A stretch of 64,000 bases of DNA from Emydura subglobosa (taxonomy: Eukaryota; Chordata; Testudines; Chelidae). Shown piece by piece: positions 22,513 through 35,458 of this stretch. Location of the stretch: contig ML679956.1 of assembly GCA_007922225.1 (NCBI GenBank), forward strand, positions 69,866,111 to 69,930,110, read 5' to 3'. The translations under genes and the position numbers were made by a program. Position 1 is the stretch's first letter. The number at the start of each line of letters is the position of its first letter. Under the pieces are notes generated by a model. That model was not told the origin of the DNA and searched no databases. It saw only the letters and a program-made list of their open reading frames with translations.

Positions 22513-24160
22513 TTTAGAATTTCTAAGGTTGATGTGGGAAACATAAGCCTCCCTTGTAGAAAATAATCTACTATTAGGCACAGCCCCTAGAATTTTGAGT
22601 TAAGGTTCTATGGTACTGGAGATGACGGTTCTGAGGGAGATTCTGGTCAGCCCCGAATGGTCTCAAAATGTGCTTGCATCTACATAATAAGATACATTAA
22701 ATGTAGTATTTTATTACATTCAAACAAATCTCACAGAACACTCTCTTTCTGCACGGCAAATATGAGAATGCTGATTCCACAAATCTGCCAAGAAATGCAT
22801 CTCAAGCGTCATAATGCAGAACAAACAAGGATGGAATATTTACTTTATTGCCTGTTTTGACCCTCACTTTTGCTTTCAGTAGTGCAAACCACCTGCAAGG
22901 CTGATACTGCAGCCACTCCATGGATTAAATTCACCCCTGTGCAGTGGGCCAGCACAAAGCCTATGTACCACATAGGCACAGCTGCCAAGTTTTGCGCCAC
23001 TCCCTGTGTGATATATCTCACCAGTGAAAATGTCACTTATTTCCCCCTCAGGGCGCCCCTCAGCAGCAGGACAGGCATGGGGGACACAGAAACCTCTCTC
23101 TCCCCCTCCACAGGAGGGAGCGGACCCAGACAGGATGACGGTGTGGAGCCTGGACAGCCAATAGAGAACATGCTGTTGAGGGATTCAGGGGCCAAGTGTG
23201 GAACAGAAGGCCTGGGGGCTTGTTCAAGAAGAGGAGATAGGAAGTGGCAGGAGAGTCTGAGGCAGTCAGGGATAGGCAGTGGCAGATTTGGTTACAGGGT
23301 GAGACCTGGAATAGACTCCATTATTCTGCATGGCCCTCTCCCACTCCCCATGGCTACAGATTGCTTCCTTCAGTTCATATCCTCATACCCGGTCACTGCC
23401 AACTGTCCTTGCTTCCCTCGTGCCACCACAGCTTGTCCCTGCCCCCTTCTGTTCCCGTCCCCGCCTCCATTCTACCACTTCCCCCTTCCTACACTTATTC
23501 CCCTTTCTTTTCTCTGTACTTCTCAGCAGTCAGGGAATCACTTATGCAGCCAGCTGACTCCTCTTTCTCTTCCATGCCAGTTTTGTGGTGACTGGGCACC
23601 AGCAAGCGGAATGTTGAAAGCAGTGGAGACATACTCTGACTGCCCTCAGTACTGGTGCTCAGCATCACAGCATCTCTGATGACTGGGAGGAGTAATTGTA
23701 GGATAATCTTGCTCAGTCCCTGTGGGATGCAAGGGATTCTAGCAAATACGTGAGTGTCATGCTCAGTAATTAAACTTGTCTTACTTAAATCCCATGTAAA
23801 CCTGAAAACAGGTGCTAAGTGCTACACGGATCTCATGCTGCCTCTCTGCTCCTGAGTGAATTTAACTGGTATAAGGAACTCCCATTACCTTCAATGACCA
23901 TCTCATGAACTGATCAGCCACAAGACGAGGCATTTGTGCAATAAATGGCATAGAGGCAACATGCCTACGTTAGGGGTATTTTCTTTTCCCATTTGGAAGT
24001 GGGTAGGCAACTCAGTGGCGAACTGTGCTTTCTGCCTCTGACTGTTTTGCTATCCCTCCCAATCCACTACCCACCCTGTGTGTTCACCTGCCACACTGTG
24101 TCTGAGACCTAAGTGGTTAAAGAAGTGTGTTCTTACCACGTTAGTTAACTTGTGGAAACC
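22513..24160. other. Intron, unclassified; GC-richer block at about 23050-23700
   Basis: The region 23050-23700 is C- and T-rich with several overlapping open frames, the longest 22870-23679 (269 codons, plus). The predicted protein is rich in Ser, Pro and Cys and shows no domain I recognise. I treat it as noncoding, perhaps an unclassified repeat. Confidence 0.35.
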
Positions 24161-24164
24161 AACA

Positions 24165-24300
24165 CAAGGTAAAATCCTAGCAAAGAGAAGGCAGTTTGTA
24201 GTTTTCACATGAGTTAGCAAGTTGAGGGGGAGTCTAGACTCCCCCTCAACTTGCTAATTCATGTGAAAACTTCAGCTGCCTTGTCTTCAGTAGGATTTTC
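24165..24300. repeat. Long foldback (inverted repeat) centred at 24235/24236
   Basis: Two arms meet at the palindrome agtctagact. The inner 22 bp of each arm are perfectly complementary and the match continues to about 35 bp with one mismatch (24201-24235 against 24236-24270). A weaker match then runs on to about 24168/24297. It overlaps a small TIR element at its right side. Confidence 0.85.
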
Positions 24301-24371
24301 TCTCACGTTAGTTACAAAGTTAGGTAACACATAGTAAGAATTCAACTTTTCTCCTACTGAAGACAAGGCCC
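24278..24371. mobile_element. Very short TIR element (94 bp)
   Basis: GCCTTGTCTTCAGTAGGA at 24278-24295 and its exact reverse complement TCCTACTGAAGACAAGGC at 24354-24371 form an 18-bp perfect terminal inverted repeat. The terminus resembles the CTTGTCT(A/T)CACT ends of the larger TIR elements in this window and of a fragment at 42885-42967. Confidence 0.65.
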
Positions 24372-25800
24372 TTGATTGTAAAATCTCAGGGTGGGGACTT
24401 TCTTCCTTAGTTGTCTTTGAGCTTTCAGACCCAGAACGATACATGCTGAGGCATCTTTTAAGAACCCCATAACAATACTTGCTTTTTGGAATTGGAATAA
24501 AACTAGGCACATTAGAGTAAAACTTGTTCGGAAGTAATAATTTTTTGTTGTACTCTGTAGTTTTTCAGTAACTATTTAACTCGCATGGACTCCTTCATGT
24601 GAAAAGGTCTATTGTTTTTGCTTTAGCTCCCTGCATTGACATCACACTGTTCTTGTAAGCTTTTGATAACAAAGGTGAGATTAAATTCAGCACATGCTTT
24701 TAAGATATTTTCCAAACAATACAAACAAGGTTTCACTACTGTTTGGGAACGACTGATTACAACAGATTGTGCAATTACTGGCAAAGCAAACAGAAATCAT
24801 CTCGCTAATCAACAGGGAATACAAATGTAGAAAATTAAAGTAATCATAAGCCATCAATATTTGCCTCAGACAACAAGTTTTTAATTGTCACTTAAAAACA
24901 ATCCAACACAAGAGCATAATTCACTTCAGTTCTTGATGCTAAGTAGCAAGACTTGCAAGTTTCAAGCTGCTAGTCTCAAAACCAGGGATTGTTAGATTTT
25001 TGACACAAGACAGCAGTCAGGCATTCCTTTCTAAGTTTAATATAGAAATCTTAGAACACATCATTTCCAGGAAACTAATTGGGAAAGTAATGATCTGTGT
25101 TTGATTTCAGCACTCTGTGGAAAATGATGTTTTACTTAATGACAACACCTGTGAGCAGCTCTCAAACTAATACACAGGAAGTTGTCCCCAAAGGAATACA
25201 AGTCTCTAAGTACAAGCTAATCAGATCATGGCCACTGGCAACACACATTCCGTTACATCTCCATTCACAAAAAAGTGGGATAATCCTCTTGATACAATTT
25301 GCTGGCTGGGAGACCTAGTAAAACATTATTTCACTTTCACAACAGCAACTACGAAATCCCAATTAGTGGACTTTGTCTGAGTAGCTGACAACCTGAGTAA
25401 TTTTGCCGGTTAGCATCTGGCAACACAGTAAGTCTCTTTCTCTCTGCAGGGTTTTCAAACTATTGTGTGGATAATAGTTCACTCCAGTTCTAAGCAATAT
25501 CTGCTGCTATGGTAGCAGAACGGGTTCTCTGGGAAGTGGGGATGGAACAAACACAAACTTCTCTGCTAGACTTTCAATAGGTGACATTTGCTGAGGATCT
25601 CGACTAGGGGGACAAGGGAGGATGTATGGGTCATGACCTATGAATTATATCCCTTTCCATCCAGTCTGATGTATTCTAGGTAGGAAGTGTTGGGACCTAT
25701 GTTGCAGATACTGTCAATATCTCCAGAAGAAAAAGAACAAGATGCCAATTTCTCTTGAGAAAGTGATTGTTAGATACTTGCTCAAGACAACGTAGTTATA
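24372..25800. other. Intron, nothing recognised
   Basis: AT-rich. No repeat, exon or RNA gene that I can support. Confidence 0.4.
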
Positions 25801-25804
25801 GAGT

Positions 25805-27800
25805 CATAGTCATAGAATTTAAACCCAGAAGGGACCAACAGTTCATCTAGTTTCACCTCCTGTATATCACAGGCAACCACCACAACCCAGCATCCATACA
25901 CTAAACTCAACACTCTAAATTAAACCAAATTAGAGTGTTCCCAAAATCAATCCTTGAGGAATTCCTCTAGTAATCTTACTACAGTTCGATAGTTCGTCTT
26001 TCAGTACAACATGACCCGTTACAGACCACTAGAAACTAAACTATTGTGTGCCGCAGAAAAGAATAGGAGGAAATTAGGTGCACCAATATCTGAGGACCCT
26101 GCAATGGCAGAAAAATGATAGAGATATAGCCAGATAATCCTGGCAAGTGACCTGAACCTTATGCTGCAGAGGAAGGTGAAAAACTTTTAAGTCACTACCA
26201 ATCTGACCTGAGGGAAAATTTCTTCCCAATCCCACATATTGCAAAAAATTAGACCCTGAACACGTGAGCAAGAACCAGCCACCTAAAGCTCCCGAGAGAG
26301 AAGATAATCAGTGCCATCCAGTATCCCATCTCCTGATGTGGCTATCTCTGATGCTTCAGAAGGAGGACACCAAAAAAACCACACCCCAGAATACATTGGG
26401 GGGGAGGGGAGGGAAATAAACCTCTTTCTGGCAGCTCTGTCAATGTATTTATAGAACCCAATCATATCCTCTCTCAGCCTTCTTTTGGCTAGGCTAAACA
26501 AGACAAACTCTTCCAGTCTCCTCTCAAAAGATAGGCCTTCCATTCCCCTGATCATCCTCTTTTCTGCACCTGATCTAGTTTAAACTAATCTTTCTTGAAT
26601 ATAAGTGATCATAATTGTACACAGTATTCCATATGAGGTCTTACCAGTGCCTTGTACAATGACATTAATACTTCTCTATCTCTACTGGAAATGCCTCATC
26701 CTAGGCATCCTAGGATTTCTTATCTTTCTTACACAATGACTTGATGGCATTCTGAAGTCAAAAAGGCATTTGCCTTTTTCTGTCTCACCATATTGGTAGC
26801 TCATCAACGTCCTGTGATCAACCAACACACCAGGGTTTCTCTACACTTTTGCTTCCAACTGATGAGACCCCAGCTTGTAGCAGATATTCTTATTATTAGA
26901 CCCTAAGTGCATGACCTTAAATTTCAAGGTCAGACAGATCTTACTGATGATGCCTCCGAACTTTGTATCATCATCAAGTTTCATTAGAACACTTCTATTT
27001 TTTGTGTCAAAGTTATTAATATTGAGTAAGATTGGTCCCTAGACCAATCCTTGAGGAATTCCACTAGTAACCTCCCTCCAGTCCAATAATTCATCTTTCA
27101 GCACAACCTCTTGCCTTCTCCCCTTTAGCCAGTTCCTTATCCACCTTACAATTCTTGTACTGATCCCCATCTCCCCTAATTTAACTAATAATTTCCCATG
27201 TGGTACTGTGTCAAATGCTATCTTGAAGTCCATGTATACTAGATCTACTGCATTTCACTTATCTAAAAAATCAGTTATTTTTTCAAAGAAGAAAATGAGA
27301 TTAGTTTGGCATGATCTACCTTTGGTAAATCCATGTTGCATTATAGTTACCCTTCACAACTTATTGCAAAGTCTTGCATAATAATGAGGTTAAACTAACA
27401 AGTCTGTAATTTCCCATATCACTCCCCCATTTCTTAAATATAGGTACAACATTACCTATTCTCTAGTTATAAGGTACTACCCCCCAAATAGGTAGATATA
27501 TTAAATCCTTGCTACTGGACTAGCAATCTCGTGTGGTAGTTCTTTCAGTATTCTGGGATGGTCTCCCTGATTTGAGTACATTAAACTAAGTATTTCTTCC
27601 ACCTCAGATGTGATAATTTCCATTTCTATACACTCATTTCCAATAGCTGTTCTGCCTTCATGCTCATGGTCCATATTATCATCCTTACTGAAAACTGAGG
27701 TAAAATATTTAATTAGTTATGGTGCTATACTGAAATTATCTTTAGTTTCCTTCCCATCCACTCATCTCTTGACTGAGGCAGCCTCTCCAGTTTCACTTGT
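25805..27800 (-). mobile_element. CR1 LINE, degenerate, RT and 3' region
   Basis: The 3' end lies near 25805 (catagaatttaaacccagaa). Minus-strand pieces include MIRGMEGLSFERRLEEFVLF near 26530 and the RT segment DFKIAFDTVPHGKLLVKLGE to SGIPQGLV (27039-27230). Frameshifts and stops separate them. The 5' part fades at about 27800. Confidence 0.75.
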
Positions 27801-28445
27801 TTCAGAACGAAATTTGTGAAGAAAGACATCTTTGATCACACTCAATTTGTTTTAAACCAGGGTACAAACACAGAAGTGGATAATTGAGGAATGTCTTGGA
27901 ATTAGCTTCCCATTGATACAATTGATCCGGCGGGCTCAGGGTGCTGCTGCCATCCTGATTCTTTAAGGGAGAAGCTGGTGCCACCTCCCTCTGCCAACAC
28001 TGCAAAGTCGACTAAAAGGGGCGGAGATCATGCCTGGAGCCAGCCTGTTCTAAACTGGCTGCCTGAGTCAGCCACCAGGATTCCTAATCTTTCTTACACA
28101 AGGATTTGATGACATTCTGAAGTCAAACCCATTCAGCCTTTGCTTTGGCTCTTGCCAAACATGTTTTTGAAAACTCAGGATTGTAGCCTCATCTTTTTCT
28201 TAGCTCCAGCTGCAGTGAGCGCCTCCTCACTGATCCATGGATGACGTTTGAAAGGCTGAGGCCCCAGCACTGAGCTGGCAGATGGTCAGCACTGATGACT
28301 TGAAACAACACCATTCCTAATCAGATGACAAAGGGAATAAGACTTCAGTCTCTAATGCTTTGATGGCCTTACACAGTTCAGAACTGAAAGCAATTTGGTA
28401 GCTTTTGGTTATAAGAAGAGCTTTTGGTTGAACTGGGCTAATTTC
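27801..28445. other. Intron, unclassified; possible upstream part of the next LINE
   Basis: No clear motif. The right-hand portion may belong to the LINE that is recognisable from about 28450. Confidence 0.3.
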
Positions 28446-28449
28446 GGCC

Positions 28450-29960
28450 TGTTTACTGGATGTCATCAAAGTCAGAGGTGCACTTTTGACAACAGAAGCT
28501 GATGGTTCATCTCAAGTTCAGCAGTGTCTGTTGTCTGCAGTCTCACTTCCATTTGAAGCGAGGCAGGAAGCTCCAGTACAGCCACCTTCCTTCAGCCAAG
28601 AAGAGATCCAGGTTGTAGTCCATAAAATGAAGTTAGGGATGGCACCAGGGGTTGTAACATAATTCCCGAGTTGCTGAAGACAGGTGAAAGTGTTGTTGTA
28701 CGGTTGCTGGATAGGCTCTGCCAGATCTTCTGTCTCACTACTATAACCCCTAATGACATTATTAAGGGTGCTGGTTGCTTCTGTTTAAACAGGCCGAGAA
28801 GGCAGAATAGCAACGATAGAGGTGTTATGCTGTTGTCAGTCTCAGGCACAAGTCTTCACTTCCGTGTTAATAACTCGAATCAATGGTGCACTTTGTGGAA
28901 AAGATTGGGATAACTCACTGTGACTTTAGATCTGGTTGCTCCACTATCAACCAGACCTTTAGTTTGAAATAGCTTTATGAAAAGATAGCTGAATTTAATA
29001 AGCCATGCACAGCACTTCTTATAAAATTCTGTCAGACCTTTGATTCAATGCATTGAGCAAGTTTGTGGGATCTGATGAAGCAACCCAGTGTCCCTGGGAA
29101 GATAATATCATTGAAAAAAGAGCTCTATAATGAATGGAAAATTGTGTCTGTGTCAATGGCAGATACATAGCATGGGTAAGAAGTAGCACACAATGGTCTG
29201 GTTTTTAATCTGTATAAAACTCAGTCCCTGGCCACTACCATCAAGCAACCTGTAGATTACAACCAGATCAGAATTAACCTGTTTGGGCCGGACATCGAGC
29301 AGGTGACAATTGTCAAATATATGCGCACTGTCATAGACAGTGTTAAAGAATGCCCGAAAGATGTGGACATTCGTATAGCGGCAGCAGCTGCCATGATTCA
29401 AACACTTCACCTGCTTCTGTGGGGACGTTGCAACATCAAGCTTGCTAAAAAGCTTAGACTCTATAGAATGGCAGTTATACCAACTCTGTTATACAGAAGT
29501 TAAATGTGGGCAATGAGGAAGGCTGAAGAATACCAAACTGATGTTTTTGAATCTTGTCATATCTGTTAGCTGCTCCATATCAAGTGTCAGGACAAGATCA
29601 GAAATGAAGATATTCAGAGCCAAACCCAGCAACTGCCTCCATCAGCATGTTTGGTTTTGGTGGCTTTCTTGGTATGGACATATTATTAGCATGGAAGACC
29701 AACACATTTCAAAGTGTGCACCAACGATTGCCACTACATGGCTGGTGATCATGTGGGTGCCAAAAGCTTTGGTGGCATGTTAAGATTGCCAGTGATGGAT
29801 ATAAACTGAATATCCAGCCAGACCACCTTAACAACCTAGCTAGAGATCGATCCAGCTGGTGCTCAATCTGCAAGGAGGTCACGTCGATTTGGGATTTGCC
29901 AGGATGATGATAACACAGAACCAACATTGGTGATGACTGCTTGATAATCTTCTGGAAATG
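28450..29960 (+). mobile_element. RTE-like non-LTR retrotransposon remnant
   Basis: Plus-strand pieces include SFSQEEIQVVVHKMKLGMAP near 28590 (start of RT, usually ending KAPG), a degenerate middle, and a C-terminal block DIRIAAAAAMIQTLHLLLWG then CNIKLAKKLRLYRMAVIPTL near 29365-29490. That block is the conserved post-RT region of RTE-related LINEs. Many stops; clearly dead. Confidence 0.55.
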
Positions 29961-30595
29961 GATGAAGATTATGTGTGGATATCATAAGATGACATAGATA
30001 CCTTGACCATGAGCATTTGTTGACTGTACTGCAGACCTTTGCAGAAGTTGAAAAACGGACTGCTCCTTTTTTTTCTTTTGAGCATTCCCAGAGACAGATT
30101 AGGACAATTACTCATCTTCCCCAAAAGCTCTCTTGTTAGAGGTTCTCTAGGGTACTATTCTGTTCCCTCCTTGTACAATGTGTATATAGATGCACTGGGA
30201 TATGGTTAGTGAGGAAATTATTGATTGAAGTGCTTTAAGTATTGGAGTGACACCAGTGTGTAGACTGCCACTTTTTGTAAATCAACCACTGCAATAGCGT
30301 ATGCAGTGTCAACAGAATTTGGGGCATGTATTAGAGCTAGCTGGCTTAAACTCAAACTAGGTAAAGCTGAGATAATGTTACTAGAGTAGAGAAAACAACT
30401 GAAAGGAACATCAAATACTATAAAAGCATACATGGTTGATGGAGTCTACCTGCTACTTTAAAAATTCAGTGTTGGGATTTGTTGTATCTTCAGTTGCTCC
30501 CGGATACATACATACAGAGCTGGGTAAACACCCTCAAAACAACATTCACAAACATCTATTTTAATTCCTAGTTTTGGCCATGTTCATGCTTCTTT
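29961..30595. other. Intron, nothing recognised
   Basis: No repeat or exon that I can support. Confidence 0.4.
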
Positions 30596-30599
30596 ATTA

Positions 30600-32275
30600 A
30601 TCTGCTATGTTTGAACAAGAATATTTTGATAAGTTAGGTGTATTCAAGTTAGTGGGGCCTGATGTAATTATCCTAGAGTACTTAAGGAATTATCCGACTG
30701 CAATTATCTTTGACAACTCATTCAGGGTGGATGAGGTCTCAGAGGATTGGAGAAGGGCAAATATAGTACCTACCATTAAAAAGGGGAACAAAGAGGATCC
30801 AAGAAATTATAGACCAGTCAGTCTAACTTCAATACATGGAAAGATACTCGAAAAAATTATTAAATAATCAATTTGTAAGCACCTACAGGATAACAGGGTT
30901 ATAAATAATAGCCAACATGGATTTGTCAAGAACAAGTCATGCCAAACCAAACTAATTTATTTCTTTTGGTAAGGTTACTGTCCTAGTGAATGGGAGGAAG
31001 CTGTAGATCTCACATATCTTGATTTTATTAAGGCTTTTGACACAGTCCCACATGAAATTCTCATAAGAACAATAGGGAAATATGATTGAGATGCAATTAC
31101 TATATGGTGGGTGAAAATCGGCTTGAAAGAACGTACCTATAGAGTAATTATCAATGGTGTACTGTCAAACTGGGGTGATGTATCTAGTAGGTAGGGTGAC
31201 TAGATTGCAAGTGTGAAAAATCGGGATGGGGGTAGAGGGCAATAGGTGCCCATATAAGACAAAGCCCCAAATATCAGGATTGTCCCTATAAAATCGGGAC
31301 ATCTGGTCACCCTACCAGTGGGGCCCAGCAGGGGTTTGTCTTGTGTCTGGTATTAATGACTTGGATAATGGAGTAGAATGTATGCTTATAAAATTTGTGG
31401 ATGACACCACTCTAGGAAGGGTTGCTAGCATTTTGGAGGACAGGATTAGAATTCAAAATGACCTTGACAAATTGGAGAATTAGTTTGAAATCAACAGGAT
31501 GAAATTCAATGAAGACAAGTTCAAAGTATTACACTTGGGAAGAAAAAAATCAAAACGAATATTTACAAAATGGGGAATAACTGGCTACGCAATAGTACTT
31601 CTGAAAAGGATCAGGGGTTATAGTGGATCGCAAATTGAATATGAGCCAATAATGTGATGTAGCTGTGAAAAAAGCTAATACTACTCTGTATTAACATGAT
31701 TGTCATATGTAAGATCTGGGAGGTAACTGTTTGCTCTATACTGCAGTGGTGAGGCCTCAGCTGGAGTGCTGTGTCCAGTTCTGGAAATCACACTTTAAGA
31801 AAGATATGGACAAATTGGAATGAGTCCAGAGGAGATCAAGAAAAATGATACAAGGTTTAGAAGACCTGACCTATGAGGAAAGGTTAAAAAGATTGGGCAT
31901 GTTTAGCCTTGAGAAAAGAAGGCTGAGGAGGGGCCTGATAACAATTTTCAAATATATTAAGAGCTGTTATAAAGAGGACAATGATCAACAGTTCTTGACA
32001 TCTCCAGAAGTTAGGACAGGAAGTAATGGATGTAATTTGCAGCAAGGGAGATTTAGGTTAGCTATTAGGAAAAACTTTGTAACTATAAGAGTAGTTAAGC
32101 ATTAGAATAGATTTCAGAGGGAGGTTGTACAATCCTCATCAATGGAGGTTTGTAAGAATACGTTAGACAACCACCTGTCAGGGATGGTCTAGGTATACTT
32201 GGTCCTGCCTCAGTGCAGGGATTTGGGCTATTTGACCTCTTGAAGTCCCTTCCAGTTCTACCTTTTATGATTCTA
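30600..32275 (+). mobile_element. CR1 LINE, RT to 3' end, interrupted by a MITE
   Basis: The RT start is open at 30607-30867, with KKGNKEDPRNYRPVSLTSIH. Later pieces include DFIKAFDTVPHEIL near 31020, KFVDDTTLGRVASILEDRIR near 31395 (FVDD catalytic box), and MIQGLEDLTYEERLKRLGMF near 31845. It ends near 32275 (ttttatgattctaag). A 125-bp TIR element sits inside at 31191-31315. Stops throughout. Confidence 0.85.
31191..31315. mobile_element. 125-bp MITE inside CR1
   Basis: Termini GTAGGGTGACTAGAT and, as reverse complement, GTAGGGTGACCAGAT form an almost perfect inverted repeat, and the match continues in part (aaatcggga on both sides). CR1 coding sequence resumes on the far side. Target duplication is not clear. 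Confidence 0.75.
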
Positions 32276-33995
32276 AGTTTTTGTTTGTATATACGTTTGT
32301 ATAAATGGCAATTCTTTGTGAGTATATGGGTAATTGTGAGTGACCACAGTTTCTGATTATCTCATGCAAATGAGAATGAACTCACATCTATTCAAGCTTC
32401 ATACCTGTTACAATCTCTCAGTATATTCCTAGTTGAGAAGAACTATGAGTTTAGCATGGCCATCATCCTGCTTCATGTGCACACAGATATCAATGTTCAC
32501 TGTAAATTGACTGAATTAGATTTATCTTAGTAGTACAGTTGCAAAGTAGATAGGTGTATCCAGTATTTGAGTAGACTCCTATAGAAGTCTTTCCCATCAA
32601 TCCTAGGTTTTAATGACTGTGCATTTTGCTTTTTTGCCATTTTCCCCAACAAGTCTGTTACTATTCACTTAACATGGCCTTACTATGCTGCAATATGTTT
32701 AAAAATGCTTTTAAAAATGTTTTATTGTTAAATTGGCACATTCCTTTAAGATTTATTGAGGCCCATTATCAGAGATCATTCTTCAGGGATTCTATATCTG
32801 GCAAAAATAGCTTCCAGTATGTGGATTACTGTGGATTTTTGATGTCCAGACTTTGACATCTAGAATCTACTTTAGTTAACCACAATTATGAGATAGTCAT
32901 TGCTGTTTCACAGGCACAAATCAGTGTCAAAGATCTGTCACAGAGCTGAGTAAGTACCTCAAAAACATTCCTCAAATACGTGCTTAAATAATGAACAGAA
33001 TATGATTTATAGCCCTTTTGGATTCACTTATCATTTAGATTCTAGTGAGCTAATTTCCTAACTGAAATGTTCATAGAAATTGAATTTTAAGTGAATATCA
33101 GTGTATATTTGCTGAAAGCAAATTCTGAATTGTTTATACAAGTATTGGCACAAGAAAACTGATTGTAAGGGTTACATTACTACAACCAGAATACACGTGA
33201 CTGACATTTCCACTGAAAAATCAGCCAACACAGCTTGAATTTTGAATATTCACAATAAACTGCTCATGAACAACTGGCAAATCAAGAATTGTTAAGTAAT
33301 TAATTTTGAACAACAAATATAATTGAGAAAGTCAGACAAATGGTTTATCTGCTTCCTTGGAACAGTTAATTCATCCTTTCACTCCCCAGCTCAGTTCAGT
33401 GGCAGTAGATTTGGTTCTCAAAGGACAGAAGAAATTAAAATTAAAAGGAAAAATTGCATAAGAAAATCATAGCATGTCACTGTCCTGATTCATAGTTGTA
33501 CAGTGCTGGTAAACAATACAGGTTGGAGAGGAGCATCTGTTAAAACCTTTGAAAAAATAGTGCAGGACTTTTACAAATACTATCAAAAAATGACTTTGGG
33601 GGTCAGAAAGAGGCAAGGTGAAAAACTGTCAACTGGGAACATTATAGACAAGTGTTTTCCTTGAGTCTGTTAAGTAACTTGAGTGACTCATGTAATAGAT
33701 AATTTTTGGTTAACTAAATGGGTTTGCAAAAGCAAAAGTTTAAATATATTTTGAGAATCCAAACTGTCTATATCACCAGAAAGACTTGAGAGTAAATGTT
33801 CAGTGTGACCTAGTGTTACATGTACAAACTCCATTATTCAAAGGGATATCTGTACATAAACTTTCTGGGTAAGATGCTGACTTTGGATTCACAAATAACT
33901 CTCATTAAATAAGTTTTACGCATGGAGGACAGAATTTAGCTTGGGCTCTCAATTTCACTCCCTTTGGTATTCATTAAATGTTACACATATAATCT
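32276..33995. other. Intron, nothing recognised
   Basis: AT-rich sequence without a repeat or exon that I can support. Confidence 0.4.
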
Positions 33996-33999
33996 TATA

Positions 34000-34105
34000 A
34001 CATATGGCTGGCATTGGCCACTGTCAGAAGACAGGATGCTGGGCTTGATGGACCATTGGTCTGACACAGTATGACCATTCTTATGTTCTTATATTCTTAT
34101 GTATT
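34000..34105 (+). repeat. CR1-type LINE 3' end fragment
   Basis: The sequence gatgctgggcttgatggacc then ttggtctgacacagtatg and repeated ttcttatgttctta at the end is the 3' terminus of a CR1/L3-group LINE. Only about 100 bp remain. Confidence 0.7.
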
Positions 34106-35284
34106 TTAACAACTGTGGAACTCACTTAAAACTGTTTGTAATGAAGCAGAATTAATTGTTCCAATTCATGAAAAATTCCTGCTCGTCTGTAAAAAAGAAG
34201 CCTTGGTACAGTGTATCTAGCCTTTAGTGAATTCAACAGCCATGTTCATAAGCTGAATATATGGACTTAAAGTCCACATCCAAGCACTCTGATACTTTGG
34301 AATCTACATGTTTACAACTGGTCCTTATATGTACCAGCATCCAAAGACCCCTGAACTTTAGTGGAAGAATGGGTAAAAATCTGGATCTATCATTCTTGTA
34401 GTTTGATTTTACCTTTATTCAGCCTGGCTGTCTAATTTTAAGGATTTCCTTATTAGGGAAACTCAGAATGGCAAATTTCAATATACGAAGGTATGAGGGA
34501 ATCAAATTCTTTTGCAAGACTTTGTAATAGAGAAATCATTTTCAGTTCAAGGAAATTTTTCATGCCTTCATCTCCTGGACTCCTTCACTTGTAAATACTT
34601 GGGAGATGATACTGAACACATTGTTACATACCCCTGGCAGCCTCCCTAGGAAACTATGCCAGGGGATAGCTTCTCTAATCTGCTGAAAGACTTGTGTGCC
34701 GAGGTCATGTGCAGCACAGTCGGAGGTAACCAGACCTTGTGCTAGCCTGGAGTGTGGAATGAGATGTGAAATGCTAAGAGACAGAGCGAGTTCTTATGGA
34801 TGAAAATGAAGTGTGACTTAAATTAGCATGGTAACACCTCTGTATAATGATACAAAACTGCTTTTCATTTTGGCACACTGGTTGCCAGAGGATGCTCAAT
34901 GACACACCAAGCCTTGCACTTTACATCTAGGTTCATGTAAGGTTGCTTCTTATCCCTAGAATGATGCCTGTCATTTTCCAAGTGCAAGCACTGGCAGACT
35001 TAATAGGGCAGACAGGGAACCTGGTTAACATTAAGAGATGAAGGTCATTTCATTTATGCCAATAAAGTAGAAAGGAAGATGTAGTTATATGTTTGCTCTT
35101 ATGCTACAATGAGGTTTCTCCATGGCAAATGAATTCACATAGATACTTCTGCAGATTATTTTACATTGACAGGAGCTGTTAATCATAACAGCTTGTACAT
35201 TTTTAAGTCATCTAAATTTATCTACATTCCTGCATGCTACATAATCCAACACAAGAAACATAATATTTCAAAAGTGATACTTAC
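34106..35284 (-). other. Intron downstream of exon 21
   Basis: AT-rich. No repeat recognised. The donor of the 35285-35458 exon (gtaagt, 35284-35279) lies at the right end. Confidence 0.5.
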
Positions 35285-35458
35285 ATCTACAATTAGGAAG
35301 TCAAGCCAACACCAGGCATTGGTGAAATACTTCTTGAAGCCATAAGCCACCCATTTCAGAAGCATCTCCAGGACAAAGATGTAAGTGAAAATTTTGTCAG
35401 CATATTCTAACATGGTTTTAATGTGTTTTCTCCCTTCAAGGTAAATATCTTCAAATGC
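35285..35458 (-). CDS. SCN5A: Sodium channel domain III exon: S1-S2 loop, S2 and start of S3 (exon 21)
   Basis: This 174-nt, phase-0 exon encodes 58 residues from [19 protein letters not shown] through [20 protein letters not shown] (S2) to [13 protein letters not shown] (start of S3). The acceptor is ttccag| before GCATTT and the donor is GAT|gtaagt. S2 and the [12 protein letters not shown] segment are family-invariant, including the acidic residues that pair with S4 arginines during gating. It joins 37736-37890 upstream and can join either of the two S3-S4 exons downstream. The pattern DIYLE, LEML and GFKKYF is close to SCN5A as I remember it and less like mammalian SCN10A. A Nav paralogue outside this group is unlikely. 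Confidence 0.95.

Noticed and set aside
22870..23679. Longest open frame outside transposons (269 codons, plus)
   Set aside because: No recognisable domain, low-complexity Pro/Ser/Leu-rich C-terminal half, and overlapping open frames in other registers; typical of a GC-rich noncoding block.
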